NCBI GenBank assembly: GCA_024226315.1
Contig: JAAELT010000005.1
Location: forward strand, 1-48,572
Reading direction: 5' to 3'
DNA length: 48,572 nt
Source of the DNA: a bacterium
Lineage (GTDB): Bacteria; Acidobacteriota; Thermoanaerobaculia; Multivoradales; J023
This document shows positions 9,386-16,153 of this stretch, in pieces (position 1 is the stretch's first letter; the number at the start of each line of letters is the position of its first letter). A model generated the notes under the pieces. It had not been told where the DNA came from, made no database searches, and was given only the letters and a program-made list of their open reading frames with translations. The position numbers and the translations under genes are program-made.

Positions 9386-10012
9386 TCATCCGGACCGCGG
9401 GCGGTCCCTGCGGGCACGTGCCCGGTAGCGCTTCCGCCGCTCCCGGTAGGTCTGCGAGCTGCCTTTGTTGCCGCAGCGCCTCGAGCACCAGCTCGCCGAG
9501 CAGGCGTGGGAGAAGTCGTAGAAGGCCGCGCCGCAGCCCTCCCGGGCGCACAGCTTGAGGCGTCGCCACTGGTCGTCGCGGTGCGCCAGGGCGACGATCC
9601 GAAAGAGGCGGGCGAGGGCGCCGGTGAGGCCGGCGTCGACGGGCTCGACGCGGACGCTGCCGTCGATGTCGAAGCGGGTGCGCCGGGGCGCGGCGACGGC
9701 GGCGCGGTCGAGCATCTCGACGACTTCCGGCGCCGGCGGTGGGCCGTGGCTGGCGCGCACCAGGGCTTCGAGCCCCGAGCGCACCGAGGCCGCGTGCTCG
9801 ACGTCCGCCGGCGCGAGATCCGAGCCTCGGCTCAGCAGGCCCCAGAGCGCCAGCCAGTCGGCCAGCGCCCGCGGGCTCGCGAGGACGTCGCCGCGATGCC
9901 CCGGGAGGCCGGTGTTGATCAGCGCCTGCACGATCCTCAGGTCGCCGGGCGCGGGCTCGATGGGGTAGGGCCAGCGCGGGTCGGCCTGGGCTCCGCTTTT
10001 CTTTCTGCTCAT
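9386..10012 (-). CDS. ABATE / CGNR zinc-finger putative transcription regulator, copy 1
   Basis: A 208-residue protein. The N-terminal about 150 residues match the stress-linked ABATE type, and the C-terminus is a CGNR zinc finger with CAREGCGAAFYDFS then WCSRRCGNKG and YRERRK. The finger's four Cys and the CGN core (here CGNK) are present. CGNR proteins are regarded as DNA-binding regulators. ATG 10012 is preferred over a GTG three codons upstream because the paralogue at 12376-12999 begins with the same MSRKK. The two are close paralogues along their whole length. In this copy the gene sits downstream of a toxin-antitoxin remnant instead of directly behind its AraC partner. Confidence 0.85.
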   Translation of the reverse strand: MSRKKSGAQADPRWPYPIEPAPGDLRIVQALINTGLPGHRGDVLASPRALADWLALWGLLSRGSDLAPADVEHAASVRSGLEALVRASHGPPPAPEVVEMLDRAAVAAPRRTRFDIDGSVRVEPVDAGLTGALARLFRIVALAHRDDQWRRLKLCAREGCGAAFYDFSHACSASWCSRRCGNKGSSQTYRERRKRYRARARRDRPRSG

Positions 10013-10057
10013 GGAAATCACGCTATCACGCGCAAGCTGGCGGTCGGAGTCGGCTGC

Positions 10058-10183
10058 TCAGAATCGGTCCGGCCATTTGATGCGCCGGGCGACACCGGCG
10101 GCGGCTCGCGGCCGGTCCCTGGCGATGTAGGATCTGAGCTCGGCGAGGTCGTGCAGCGCAGCGCGAGACCAGCTCAGTCGCAT
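10058..10183 (-). pseudogene. Truncated RelE/ParE-type toxin, N-terminal 41 residues only
   Basis: ATG 10183 overlaps the antitoxin stop by ten bases, the usual coupling in such pairs. The 41 residues begin MRLSWSRAALHDLAELRSYI and continue through ARDRPRAAAGVARRI, which is the first helical hairpin of ParE/RelE toxins. A TGA at 10058-10060 then ends it. Full toxins are about 90-100 residues and need the missing beta-sheet and C-terminal residues, so this one should be inactive. Confidence 0.8.
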
Positions 10184-10443
10184 CGCGGCGGGGGGAGCTC
10201 TTTTTCGCTGCCCCAGCTCTCGAGCCACGCCGCGACGGCGTGATGGTCTACGACCCGCCCCGCATCGGCGTCCGCGATCCCGGCCTCGATCGCTTCCGTC
10301 TGCCAGTCATAGAGGTCGAGAAAGGCGATCAAAGCCGCCTGGATCAGTGATCTCTTGGATCGGGAAGATGCCTGTGCGGCCTCTTCGAGCCGTTCCTCGA
10401 CCGCCACTGGAACTTCGACCATCAGTTGAGTCGTTTCACTCAC
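10174..10443 (-). CDS. CopG/ParD-type ribbon-helix-helix antitoxin
   Basis: An 89-residue antitoxin. The N-terminus (TTQLMVEVPVAVEERLEEAA) is the ribbon-helix-helix DNA-binding part. The C-terminus WQTEAIEAGIADADAGRV, then VDHHAVAAWLESWG, is the stretch that wraps the toxin in this family. GTG 10443 is chosen because AAGGAGG at 10451-10457 lies seven bases upstream. The toxin frame overlaps its stop but is truncated, so the antitoxin appears orphaned. The pair sits between a truncated AraC gene and CGNR copy 1, where the sister locus (12999-13025) has only about 25 bases. Confidence 0.85.
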   Translation of the reverse strand: MSETTQLMVEVPVAVEERLEEAAQASSRSKRSLIQAALIAFLDLYDWQTEAIEAGIADADAGRVVDHHAVAAWLESWGSEKELPPPRCD

Positions 10444-10507
10444 CACCACGCCTCCTTGAAGGATCTTATCAGGGGTCTCGAACTTCGGCGCGGCGATTCC
10501 GCCGAGG

Positions 10508-11365
10508 CTACCGGCTTTCCCCGCCGTCTTCCGGCAGGTCCGCCAGCACGTGCTCGACCACCAGGTCCAGGATCTCGAAACCACGTTCGGCCAGCTCGTC
10601 GGCGAGGTGGTAATTGCCGCGCTCGGTCTCGAGCGAGGCCTGGTAGATGCACAGCTCGGCCGTCACCACGGGATGGGCCTCCTCGTCCGCCATCTCGAGC
10701 GCGACGGTCGCCGCCTGGAAGCTCTGGGTGGCCGGCTCGAGCTGGCCGGCGCGCCGCTGGGCGTTGCCGGCGATCGCCCACGCGCGGGCGAAGATGCTCA
10801 GGGAGCTCTCGCCCAGGCGGTCGCCGAGCGCCGGCACGCAAGCGAGTGCGAGGGCGGCGAGCCGCAGGGCACGGCCATCGTCCTCGGCTTCGAGGCTGAC
10901 GGTGCACAGGCGGTGGAACAGTGCCGGCGTCTCGTAGTTGGGCGCCTGGCTCTCGACCGCCCGCAGCTGGACTTCGAAGGGCAGAGGCTCGATCCACTGC
11001 CAGAGGTCGCGGGCCGCCTTCGGCTCTACCGGCCCCGAGGTGCCCGAGTCCAACTCGCTGTAGCCGGAGCGCACCAGGTCGCCGAGGCTGTAGAGCCGGT
11101 TCGACAGCGCCTCGGCGCTCTCGGCCGGCAGCTCGGTGGCGAGCGCCCGCCGGACCTGCTCCCTGTCGACCGCGCTCTCGGGAGCAGGCGGCGGCGGCTC
11201 GGGGGCCGGCGAGCGCGCGGCCTTGCGGAAGGCGCCCGGGCCCTCGCCCTTGTTCCACCTCTTGAACGCGCGGCTGAAGGTGTGACGCGAGGCGTACCCG
11301 GCCTCGGCCGCGATCTCCCACACCTTGAGCTTCGTCTCGGCCAGCAGACGGGCGCCGAACCGCAT
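10508..11365 (-). pseudogene. AraC-type regulator paralogue lacking its N-terminus
   Basis: Near-identical in layout to the regulator at 13025-14137 from its second DNA-binding helix-turn-helix (KVWEIAAEAGYASRHTFSRAFKRW) through the long helical C-terminal domain ending HVLADLPEDGGESR. Homology continues upstream of ATG 11365 in frame (TRFAAELGLTPYVYI, to about 11420), then breaks. The first helix-turn-helix and the roughly 90-residue N-terminal part are lost, and an in-frame TGA lies near 11556. A shorter product from 11365 could still be made, but without a complete AraC domain it would bind DNA poorly. I call it a decaying duplicate. Confidence 0.7.
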
Positions 11366-11526
11366 GCGGGCCGTCGTGATGTAGACGTAGGGCGTCAGGC
11401 CGAGCTCGGCCGCGAAGCGGGTCCGGCGACCGGGGTGCCAGCCACCTCGGTCGCGGTGGGCTCGGTCGCGGTCGCCAGCACCCGGTCGAGAGGCCGACGC
11501 GCCAGCGCAACGAATCGTCCATTGCA

Positions 11527-11592
11527 GAGACCGGCGCCGCAGGTGCCGGTCTCCCGAGTCTCAAGTCGAGACAAGAGTCTCGAATCGAGACC
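11527..11592. repeat. Overlapping inverted repeats of GAGAC/GTCTC
   Basis: A hairpin with 12-base arms (11527-11538 and 11542-11553, one mismatch, three-base loop) merges into a second inverted array with GGTCTC at 11548 and GAGACC at 11587, and further GTCTC and GAGAC words between. It lies between the divergent AraC remnant and Uma2 remnant. It could be an operator or the end of a lost mobile element. Confidence 0.65.
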
Positions 11593-11609
11593 GACGTATG
11601 GAGATAGGT

Positions 11610-12145
11610 CTATCCCGGCGAGGATTTCAGACTTCCGGTGAGTATGCCGATACCGGCCAGGACGAAGCCGATCTCGCGGTCAAGATCCGGGAGTTGCTGG
11701 ACGGCGGCACCCGCTTCGTGTGGGTGGTGCGGCTTACCGGACCGCGCCGGGTCGAGGTCCACGAGAGCAAGGCCGCGAGATGCGCGCCGTGGGGCCCGGC
11801 GAAGAGCTCGAGGCGCCGGGGATCCTCGAGAACCCCGTGCCGGTGGACGCACTCTACGATTGGGAGGTCGGACAGGAGGTCACCCTGCGGAACCTCCTGC
11901 AGCGGCACGGATACGAGAGCCTGGAAGCCGTCGAGGCCACGGGCGAGGCCGCCGGACGCGCCGAAGGTGAGATCGAGACCTCGAGGTCCGCGGTGCTCGA
12001 CGTCCTCGAGGCACGGGGGCTCGCCGCGGGTGAAGGCGTCCGGTTGGCGGTGGTCACCAGCCGTGAGGAGGCGGTGCTGAGGCGCTGGCTTCGCCGGGCC
12101 GCGACGATCGCCTCGACCGGCGACCTCTTCGCCGAGGAGGTGTGA
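11610..12145 (+). pseudogene. Uma2-family (PD-(D/E)XK-like) remnant with frameshift
   Basis: Two frames together give the C-terminal half of a Uma2-type protein. The first reads EYADTGQDEADLAVKIRE then RFVWVVRLTGPRRVEVHE, up to about 11770. The second continues REMRAVGPGEELEAPGIL, then VTLRNLLQRHGYESLEAVEA, to TGA at 12143-12145. The join needs a two-base removal in the GAGAG at about 11762-11766. The N-terminal half, with most of the nuclease-like core, is missing. The 3' third beyond LEAVEA is a helical tail. Confidence 0.7.
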
Positions 12146-12156
12146 CGACAGGTCCG

Positions 12157-12360
12157 GATTTCGTCAGCACCGCCGGCCCCAAGGTGCTCACCGACCGCGA
12201 TTTCGTCAGCACCGCCGGCCCCAAGGCGCTCACCGACCGCATTTTCATCAGCACCGCCGGCCCCAAGGTGCTCACCGACCGCGTTTTCATCAGCACCGCC
12301 GGCCCCCAGGTGCTCACCGATCGCGATTTCGTCAGCACCGCCGGCCCCCAGGTGCTGACG
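12157..12360. repeat. 42-bp tandem array (four full units plus a partial), each able to form a hairpin
   Basis: Units begin at 12157, 12199, 12241, 12283 and 12325 (partial). Each holds TCAGCACC and GGTGCTCA around a roughly ten-base GC-rich middle. In the last unit the arms are perfect (GTCAGCACC / GGTGCTGAC). The array fills the space between the Uma2 remnant stop and the 3' end of the convergent CGNR copy 2. Being a multiple of three it stays open in several frames, but the products are low-complexity repeats. Confidence 0.9.
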
Positions 12361-12375
12361 AAGACGCTGCTCTCG

Positions 12376-12999
12376 TCATCGCGAACGCCGGTCTCCGCGG
12401 GTCCGTGCCAGGTGGCGCTTGCGCCGCTCGCGGTAGGTTCGGGAGCTGCCTCGGTTGCCGCAGCGCCGTGAGCACCATTTCCCGGTTACGCCGGTGGAAA
12501 AGTCGTAGAAGGCCGCGCCGCAGCCTTCCCGGGAGCAGAGCTTGAGGCGTCGCCAGTGGTCGTCGCGGTGGGCCAGGGCGACGATCCGGAAGAGACGGGC
12601 CAGGGCGCCGGTGAGGCCGCCGTCCACGGGCTCGACCCGGGCGCTGCCGTCGGCGGCGAATCGGGTGCGCCGGGGCGCGGCGACAGCGGCGCGGTCGAGC
12701 AGCTCGACCATTTCCGGCGCCGGCGCCGGGCCACGGTTGGCACGCACCAGGGCCTCGAGCCCCGAACGCACCGAGGCCGCCTGCTCGACGTCCGCCGGCG
12801 TCAGCTCCGAGCCTGGGCTCAGCAGGCCCCAGCGCCGCAGCCAGTCGGTCAGGGCCCGCGAGCTCGACAGCTCGCCGCGCCGGTAGGGCGGCGTACCGGT
12901 GATGATCAGCGCCTGCACGATCCGCAGGTCGCCGGGCGCCGGCTCGATCCGGTAGGTCCAACGCGGGTCGGCCTGGGCGCCGCCTTTCTTCCTGCTCAT
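12376..12999 (-). CDS. ABATE / CGNR zinc-finger putative transcription regulator, copy 2
   Basis: A 207-residue paralogue of the protein at 9386-10012, aligned over its full length. The C-terminal finger reads CSREGCGAAFYDFS then WCSRRCGNRG, with the canonical CGNR and all four Cys. ATG 12999 starts MSRKK as in copy 1. Just upstream a short stretch of the start region is duplicated, giving a six-codon frame MSRKTL ahead of the true start. It follows the AraC-type gene by about 25 bases on the same strand, so the two probably form one transcript. A paired regulatory role is inference. Confidence 0.88.
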   Translation of the reverse strand: MSRKKGGAQADPRWTYRIEPAPGDLRIVQALIITGTPPYRRGELSSSRALTDWLRRWGLLSPGSELTPADVEQAASVRSGLEALVRANRGPAPAPEMVELLDRAAVAAPRRTRFAADGSARVEPVDGGLTGALARLFRIVALAHRDDHWRRLKLCSREGCGAAFYDFSTGVTGKWCSRRCGNRGSSRTYRERRKRHLARTRGDRRSR

Positions 13000-13024
13000 A
13001 GCGTCTTCCTGCTCATAGCGTCTC

Positions 13025-14137
13025 CTATGGTTCGTCCGGGCCGTCTTCCGGCAGGTCCGCCAGCACGCGCTCGACCACCTGGTCGAGGATGCCGAAACCG
13101 CGGCCGGCCAGCTCGTCGGCGAGGTGGTAGTTGTCGCGTTCGAGCTCGAGCGACGCCTGGTAGATGCACAGCTCGGCCGTGACCACCGGATGGGCACGGT
13201 CGCCCGCCAGCTCGAGTGTCTCGCTCGCCGCATGGAAGCTCTGGGCGGCCGCCTCGAGCTGGCCGGCACGCCGCTGGGCGTAGCCGGCGATCGCCCAGGC
13301 GCGGGCGAAGATGTTGAGGGACCACTTGCCCAGGCGCTCGGTGACCGCCGGCACGCAGGCGAGCGCGAGGGCGGCGCGCCGCAGCGCCCGGCGGTCGTCC
13401 CTGGCTTCGAGGCTGAGGGTGCACAGGTGGTGGAAGAGCGCCGGCGTCTCGTAGACGGGTGCCTGTTTCTCGACCGCCTGCAGTTGGACCTCGAAGGGCA
13501 GAGGCTCGATCCACCGCCACAGGTCGCGGGCCATCGCCGGCTCCACGGGCCCAGGCTGGCCCGGTGCCTCGGCCAGCTCCCGGTAGCCTGAGCGCACCAG
13601 GTCGCCGAGGCCGTAGAGCTGGCCGGAAAGCTCCTCGGCGCTCTCGGGCGGCAGGTCGCCGGCGAGCGCCCGGCGGATCTGCTCCCGGCTCACCGCGCTC
13701 TCGGGAGAGGGTGGCGGTGGCTCGGGGGCCGGCGAGCGTGCGGCCTTGCGGAAGGCAGTCGGGCCCTCGTCGTCGTTCCACTTCTTGAACGCGCGGCTGA
13801 AGCTGTCGGCCGATCCATAGCCGACTTCGGCCGCGATCTCCCACACCTTGAGCTTGGTCTCGGCGAGCAGGCGCGCGCCGAGACGCATGCGCGCCGTCAT
13901 TATGTAGACGCCCGGCGTCAGCCCCAACTCGGCGGCGAAACGGGTCAGCAGGTTCTTGTCGCGCCGTCCGGATGCGCGCAACATTGCGGCGACGTCGAAA
14001 TCGCCGTCGAAGATCCGCTGGGCGATCACGTCGAGCAGCCGCGCAACCAGCACCGAGGCCCGCTCGCGGTCCGCGCGGACGTGCTCCACCGCTTCGTCCT
14101 GTAGGCGAGCACATAGCTGTCGGCCGTCGTCTCCCAT
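13025..14137 (-). CDS. AraC-type transcription regulator with long helical C-terminal domain
   Basis: About 370 residues from ATG 14137, which has GAGGA three bases upstream. A TTG at 14317 would add 60 residues of poor quality. Residues about 50-135 are an AraC-type DNA-binding domain with both helix-turn-helix parts (NLLTRFAAELGLTPGVYI, then KVWEIAAEVGYGSADSFSRA). The remaining 230 residues are helical and TPR-like (YETPALFHHLCTLSLEA, AGQLEAAAQSFHAASETLE) and may sense a ligand or partner. AraC proteins normally have the DNA-binding domain at the C-terminus, so this domain order is unusual. The intact paralogue of 10508-11365 lies upstream of CGNR copy 2. Confidence 0.85.
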   Translation of the reverse strand: MGDDGRQLCARLQDEAVEHVRADRERASVLVARLLDVIAQRIFDGDFDVAAMLRASGRRDKNLLTRFAAELGLTPGVYIMTARMRLGARLLAETKLKVWEIAAEVGYGSADSFSRAFKKWNDDEGPTAFRKAARSPAPEPPPPSPESAVSREQIRRALAGDLPPESAEELSGQLYGLGDLVRSGYRELAEAPGQPGPVEPAMARDLWRWIEPLPFEVQLQAVEKQAPVYETPALFHHLCTLSLEARDDRRALRRAALALACVPAVTERLGKWSLNIFARAWAIAGYAQRRAGQLEAAAQSFHAASETLELAGDRAHPVVTAELCIYQASLELERDNYHLADELAGRGFGILDQVVERVLADLPEDGPDEP

Positions 14138-14247
14138 CCTTCCTCGCGCCACAGAGTAGAGGCTCGGGCGGACAAGTGGCAAGCCGGGAGACGGATTGGC
14201 GAAATCGATGACGTCCGTTCCCTCACTTGGAGAAAAAACGAAAACAG

Positions 14248-14267
14248 AAGAATTGTCGGGAATTCTT
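14248..14267. promoter_or_regulatory. Palindrome in the divergent AraC / hypothetical-gene intergenic
   Basis: AAGAATT at 14248-14254 and AATTCTT at 14261-14267 form perfect seven-base arms around GTCGGG. It lies in an unusually AT-rich patch of the divergent region between the AraC-type gene and the gene at 14404, a natural place for an operator. Confidence 0.45.
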
Positions 14268-14403
14268 GCAGGGTTTCCGAGGTGGCCCTCCTCTACAGTT
14301 TCTTTTGTCGCGGCCAAACAGCCGTGGCCCGGCGACGGCGCCGGATCAACCCAGGACGTTTCCTTCCGAGGGGACGGCCGGGAAAGAAAGGAGGTGAGAA
14401 GCC

Positions 14404-15270
14404 ATGCTACCCATCAATGTCAACCTACCACTGAGGGAGGTGACCGACCGCATGCGGTCGTGCCGGGCGGTGCAGTGGGCGATCGAAACCTACGGCACCC
14501 GCCTGGTCGACGACCTGGGCGAGTCGTTCGGCCCGTTTCTGGCCGAGGGCCAGGTGATGCCCTTCGCGGTACAGCTCGAGCTGTTCGTGAAGATGCTGAA
14601 CCGGGACTTCGACCGGTTGGTGGCCACGGACCGCGCGTACCGCGACCAGAAGGCTCGGGAATCCGTTTCCCGCGGCCGGCGGGAAACGCAGGCCGACAAC
14701 GTCAACAAGGACGTGATCGACTTGCGCGACGCGCTCAAGGGGTTCTACAGCGACGACAAGCTGGCCGAGCTCGGTTTCGCGCGGCGCACGCCCACGGTTC
14801 CGGTGGAGCTTCTGGAACAGACGAGCCATCTCGTCGAGCGGTTGAACGACCCGGAGCTGGACCCTTCGGGGGTCAGCTTCGGCGATGTTCAGCTCGACGT
14901 GGCGAATCTGGCCACGGAGCTGACCGGTTCGGTCGAGACCTTCAAGCAGGATTCCGAGGCGTTGGGACGGGAGGTGCGCCGCACCGAGGCGAGCAAGCTC
15001 GCCAAGGACGACGCGGTCGACCGCTACAACACATCGTTCCTGTGGATCGCCCGCACGGTGGAGTCCCTCTGCCGGCTGGCCGGTCTCGACGAGGTGGCGC
15101 GGCGGGTTCGCCCGTCTCAGCGCCGCCCCGGGGTGACCGCACGGAAGTTCGAGGAGCCCGAGGGTTCACAGCCCAACGGTTCAGCTGAGGACGGCAAGCC
15201 CGAGGGTGACGGCTCGACCGAGCCGGCGCCCGAGGCCGCCGAATCCGAGGCGCCTCAGACGTCCGAGTAA
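14404..15270 (+). CDS. Hypothetical helical protein with acidic tail
   Basis: A 288-residue protein I do not recognise. ATG 14404 follows a full-length Shine-Dalgarno, AAAGGAGGTGA at 14387-14397, which suggests strong translation. The body is predicted mostly helical and charged (residues 1-230), with no signal peptide or membrane segment. The last 50 residues are rich in E, P, S and G and probably disordered. It is divergent from the AraC-type gene and ends just before a strong terminator, so it appears to be transcribed alone. A structural or stress role is possible but nothing in the sequence shows it. Confidence 0.8.
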   Translation: MLPINVNLPLREVTDRMRSCRAVQWAIETYGTRLVDDLGESFGPFLAEGQVMPFAVQLELFVKMLNRDFDRLVATDRAYRDQKARESVSRGRRETQADNVNKDVIDLRDALKGFYSDDKLAELGFARRTPTVPVELLEQTSHLVERLNDPELDPSGVSFGDVQLDVANLATELTGSVETFKQDSEALGREVRRTEASKLAKDDAVDRYNTSFLWIARTVESLCRLAGLDEVARRVRPSQRRPGVTARKFEEPEGSQPNGSAEDGKPEGDGSTEPAPEAAESEAPQTSE

Positions 15271-15312
15271 CCGGGGTTTCCCGGTAGAGGAGTGATCCGA
15301 TTCCGGATCACG

Positions 15313-15346
15313 AGGGCCGCGGCGGCGACGCCGCGGCCCTCTTTGT
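15313..15346 (+). terminator. Strong GC hairpin terminator after the hypothetical gene
   Basis: Perfect 11-bp stem AGGGCCGCGGC (15313-15323) / GCCGCGGCCCT (15330-15340) with a six-base loop, followed by CTTTGT. It lies about 40 bases past the stop at 15270. Confidence 0.85.
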
Positions 15347-15512
15347 GGGCTCCTGATTCTGTGCGGGCGTAACCAAAGCGGGGCGGCGTGCCAATCCTCG
15401 AACGAGATTCGCGCAGCGAGTCTATTCACAAGGAACGTTACACTGGAACCAGACGGCGAGTCGCGGCATCCAAGACCCCGGAAGCCGACGAAACATGACC
15501 CGAGGTAAAAAC

Positions 15513-16142
15513 ATGAAGAAGTACGTCCTGGGCAGCCTGCTGGCGACCGTCGCCCTGTGGAGCTGGGCGGCGAGCTCGCCAGAGTCGGCTGTGAACGAAA
15601 CAGAGTCGGCTGTGAACGAAACAGAGTCGGCTGTGAACGGAACAGAGCCGGCCGCCGACAAGACCGAAAGGACCAAGAAGGTGTATACCAAGCCAAGCGA
15701 CGAGGAGCTGCGTGAGACTCTGACTCCGATGCAGTACAAGGTCACCCAGCACGAGGGCACCGAGCCGCCGTTCCGCAACGAGTATCACGACAACAAGAAG
15801 GCCGGCATCTATGTCGACGTCGCCAGTGGCGAGCCGCTGTTCAGCTCGACCGAGAAGTTCGACTCCGGCACCGGCTGGCCGTCGTTCTGGCAACCGATCG
15901 ACAAGGAGCGTGTCGTCGAGAAGACGGACCGCAAGCTGTTCATGAGCCGCACCGAGGTGCGCTCGCGCGACGGCGACTCCCACCTTGGCCACGTGTTCCC
16001 CGACGGCCCGCGGCCGACCGGTCTGCGGTACTGCATCAACTCCGCGGCGCTGCGATTCATCCCGGCCGACCAGCTCGAGGCCGAGGGCTACGGCGAGTAC
16101 CTCGAGCTGTTCGAGGAGCCGGCGAAGGCCGCCGAGCGGTAA
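15513..16142 (+). CDS. msrB: Exported peptide-methionine (R)-S-oxide reductase
   Basis: Reduces methionine-R-sulfoxide in oxidised proteins, here outside the cytoplasm. From ATG 15513 (GAGG seven bases upstream) it has 209 residues: a signal peptide (about 1-20), a low-complexity stretch with ESAVN(E/G)T three times (24-44), then the MsrB domain. GTGWPSFW at 119-126, [11 protein letters not shown] at 155-165 and [10 protein letters not shown] at 171-180 are the family motifs. C174 is the catalytic Cys and the only cysteine in the protein. The zinc-binding CxxC pairs and any resolving Cys are absent, so recycling must come from a partner reductant. An upstream ATG at 15495 is an alternative start. 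Confidence 0.92.
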   Translation: MKKYVLGSLLATVALWSWAASSPESAVNETESAVNETESAVNGTEPAADKTERTKKVYTKPSDEELRETLTPMQYKVTQHEGTEPPFRNEYHDNKKAGIYVDVASGEPLFSSTEKFDSGTGWPSFWQPIDKERVVEKTDRKLFMSRTEVRSRDGDSHLGHVFPDGPRPTGLRYCINSAALRFIPADQLEAEGYGEYLELFEEPAKAAER

Positions 16143-16153
16143 CGGACTCCTGA

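Noticed and set aside
9156..9569. A 137-codon minus-strand frame overlapping CGNR copy 1
   Set aside because: Its first part is a plausible-looking stretch (EKLWQVPLGALDGRPLW) but there is no ribosome site, and the rest is the out-of-frame reading of the CGNR gene. Too weak to call.
10440..11564. A 374-codon minus-strand frame overlapping the AraC remnant
   Set aside because: The other frame matches the AraC paralogue at 13025-14137 residue by residue; this one has no similarity and extreme Arg/Pro content.
12157..12360. The 42-bp array as a CRISPR
   Set aside because: There are no unique spacers. The units are directly joined and no cas genes are nearby.
12142..12471. Open frame with five FVSTAGPKVLTDR repeats
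   Set aside because: It is the translation of the 42-bp hairpin array and of the 3' end of the convergent CGNR gene, with no start signal.
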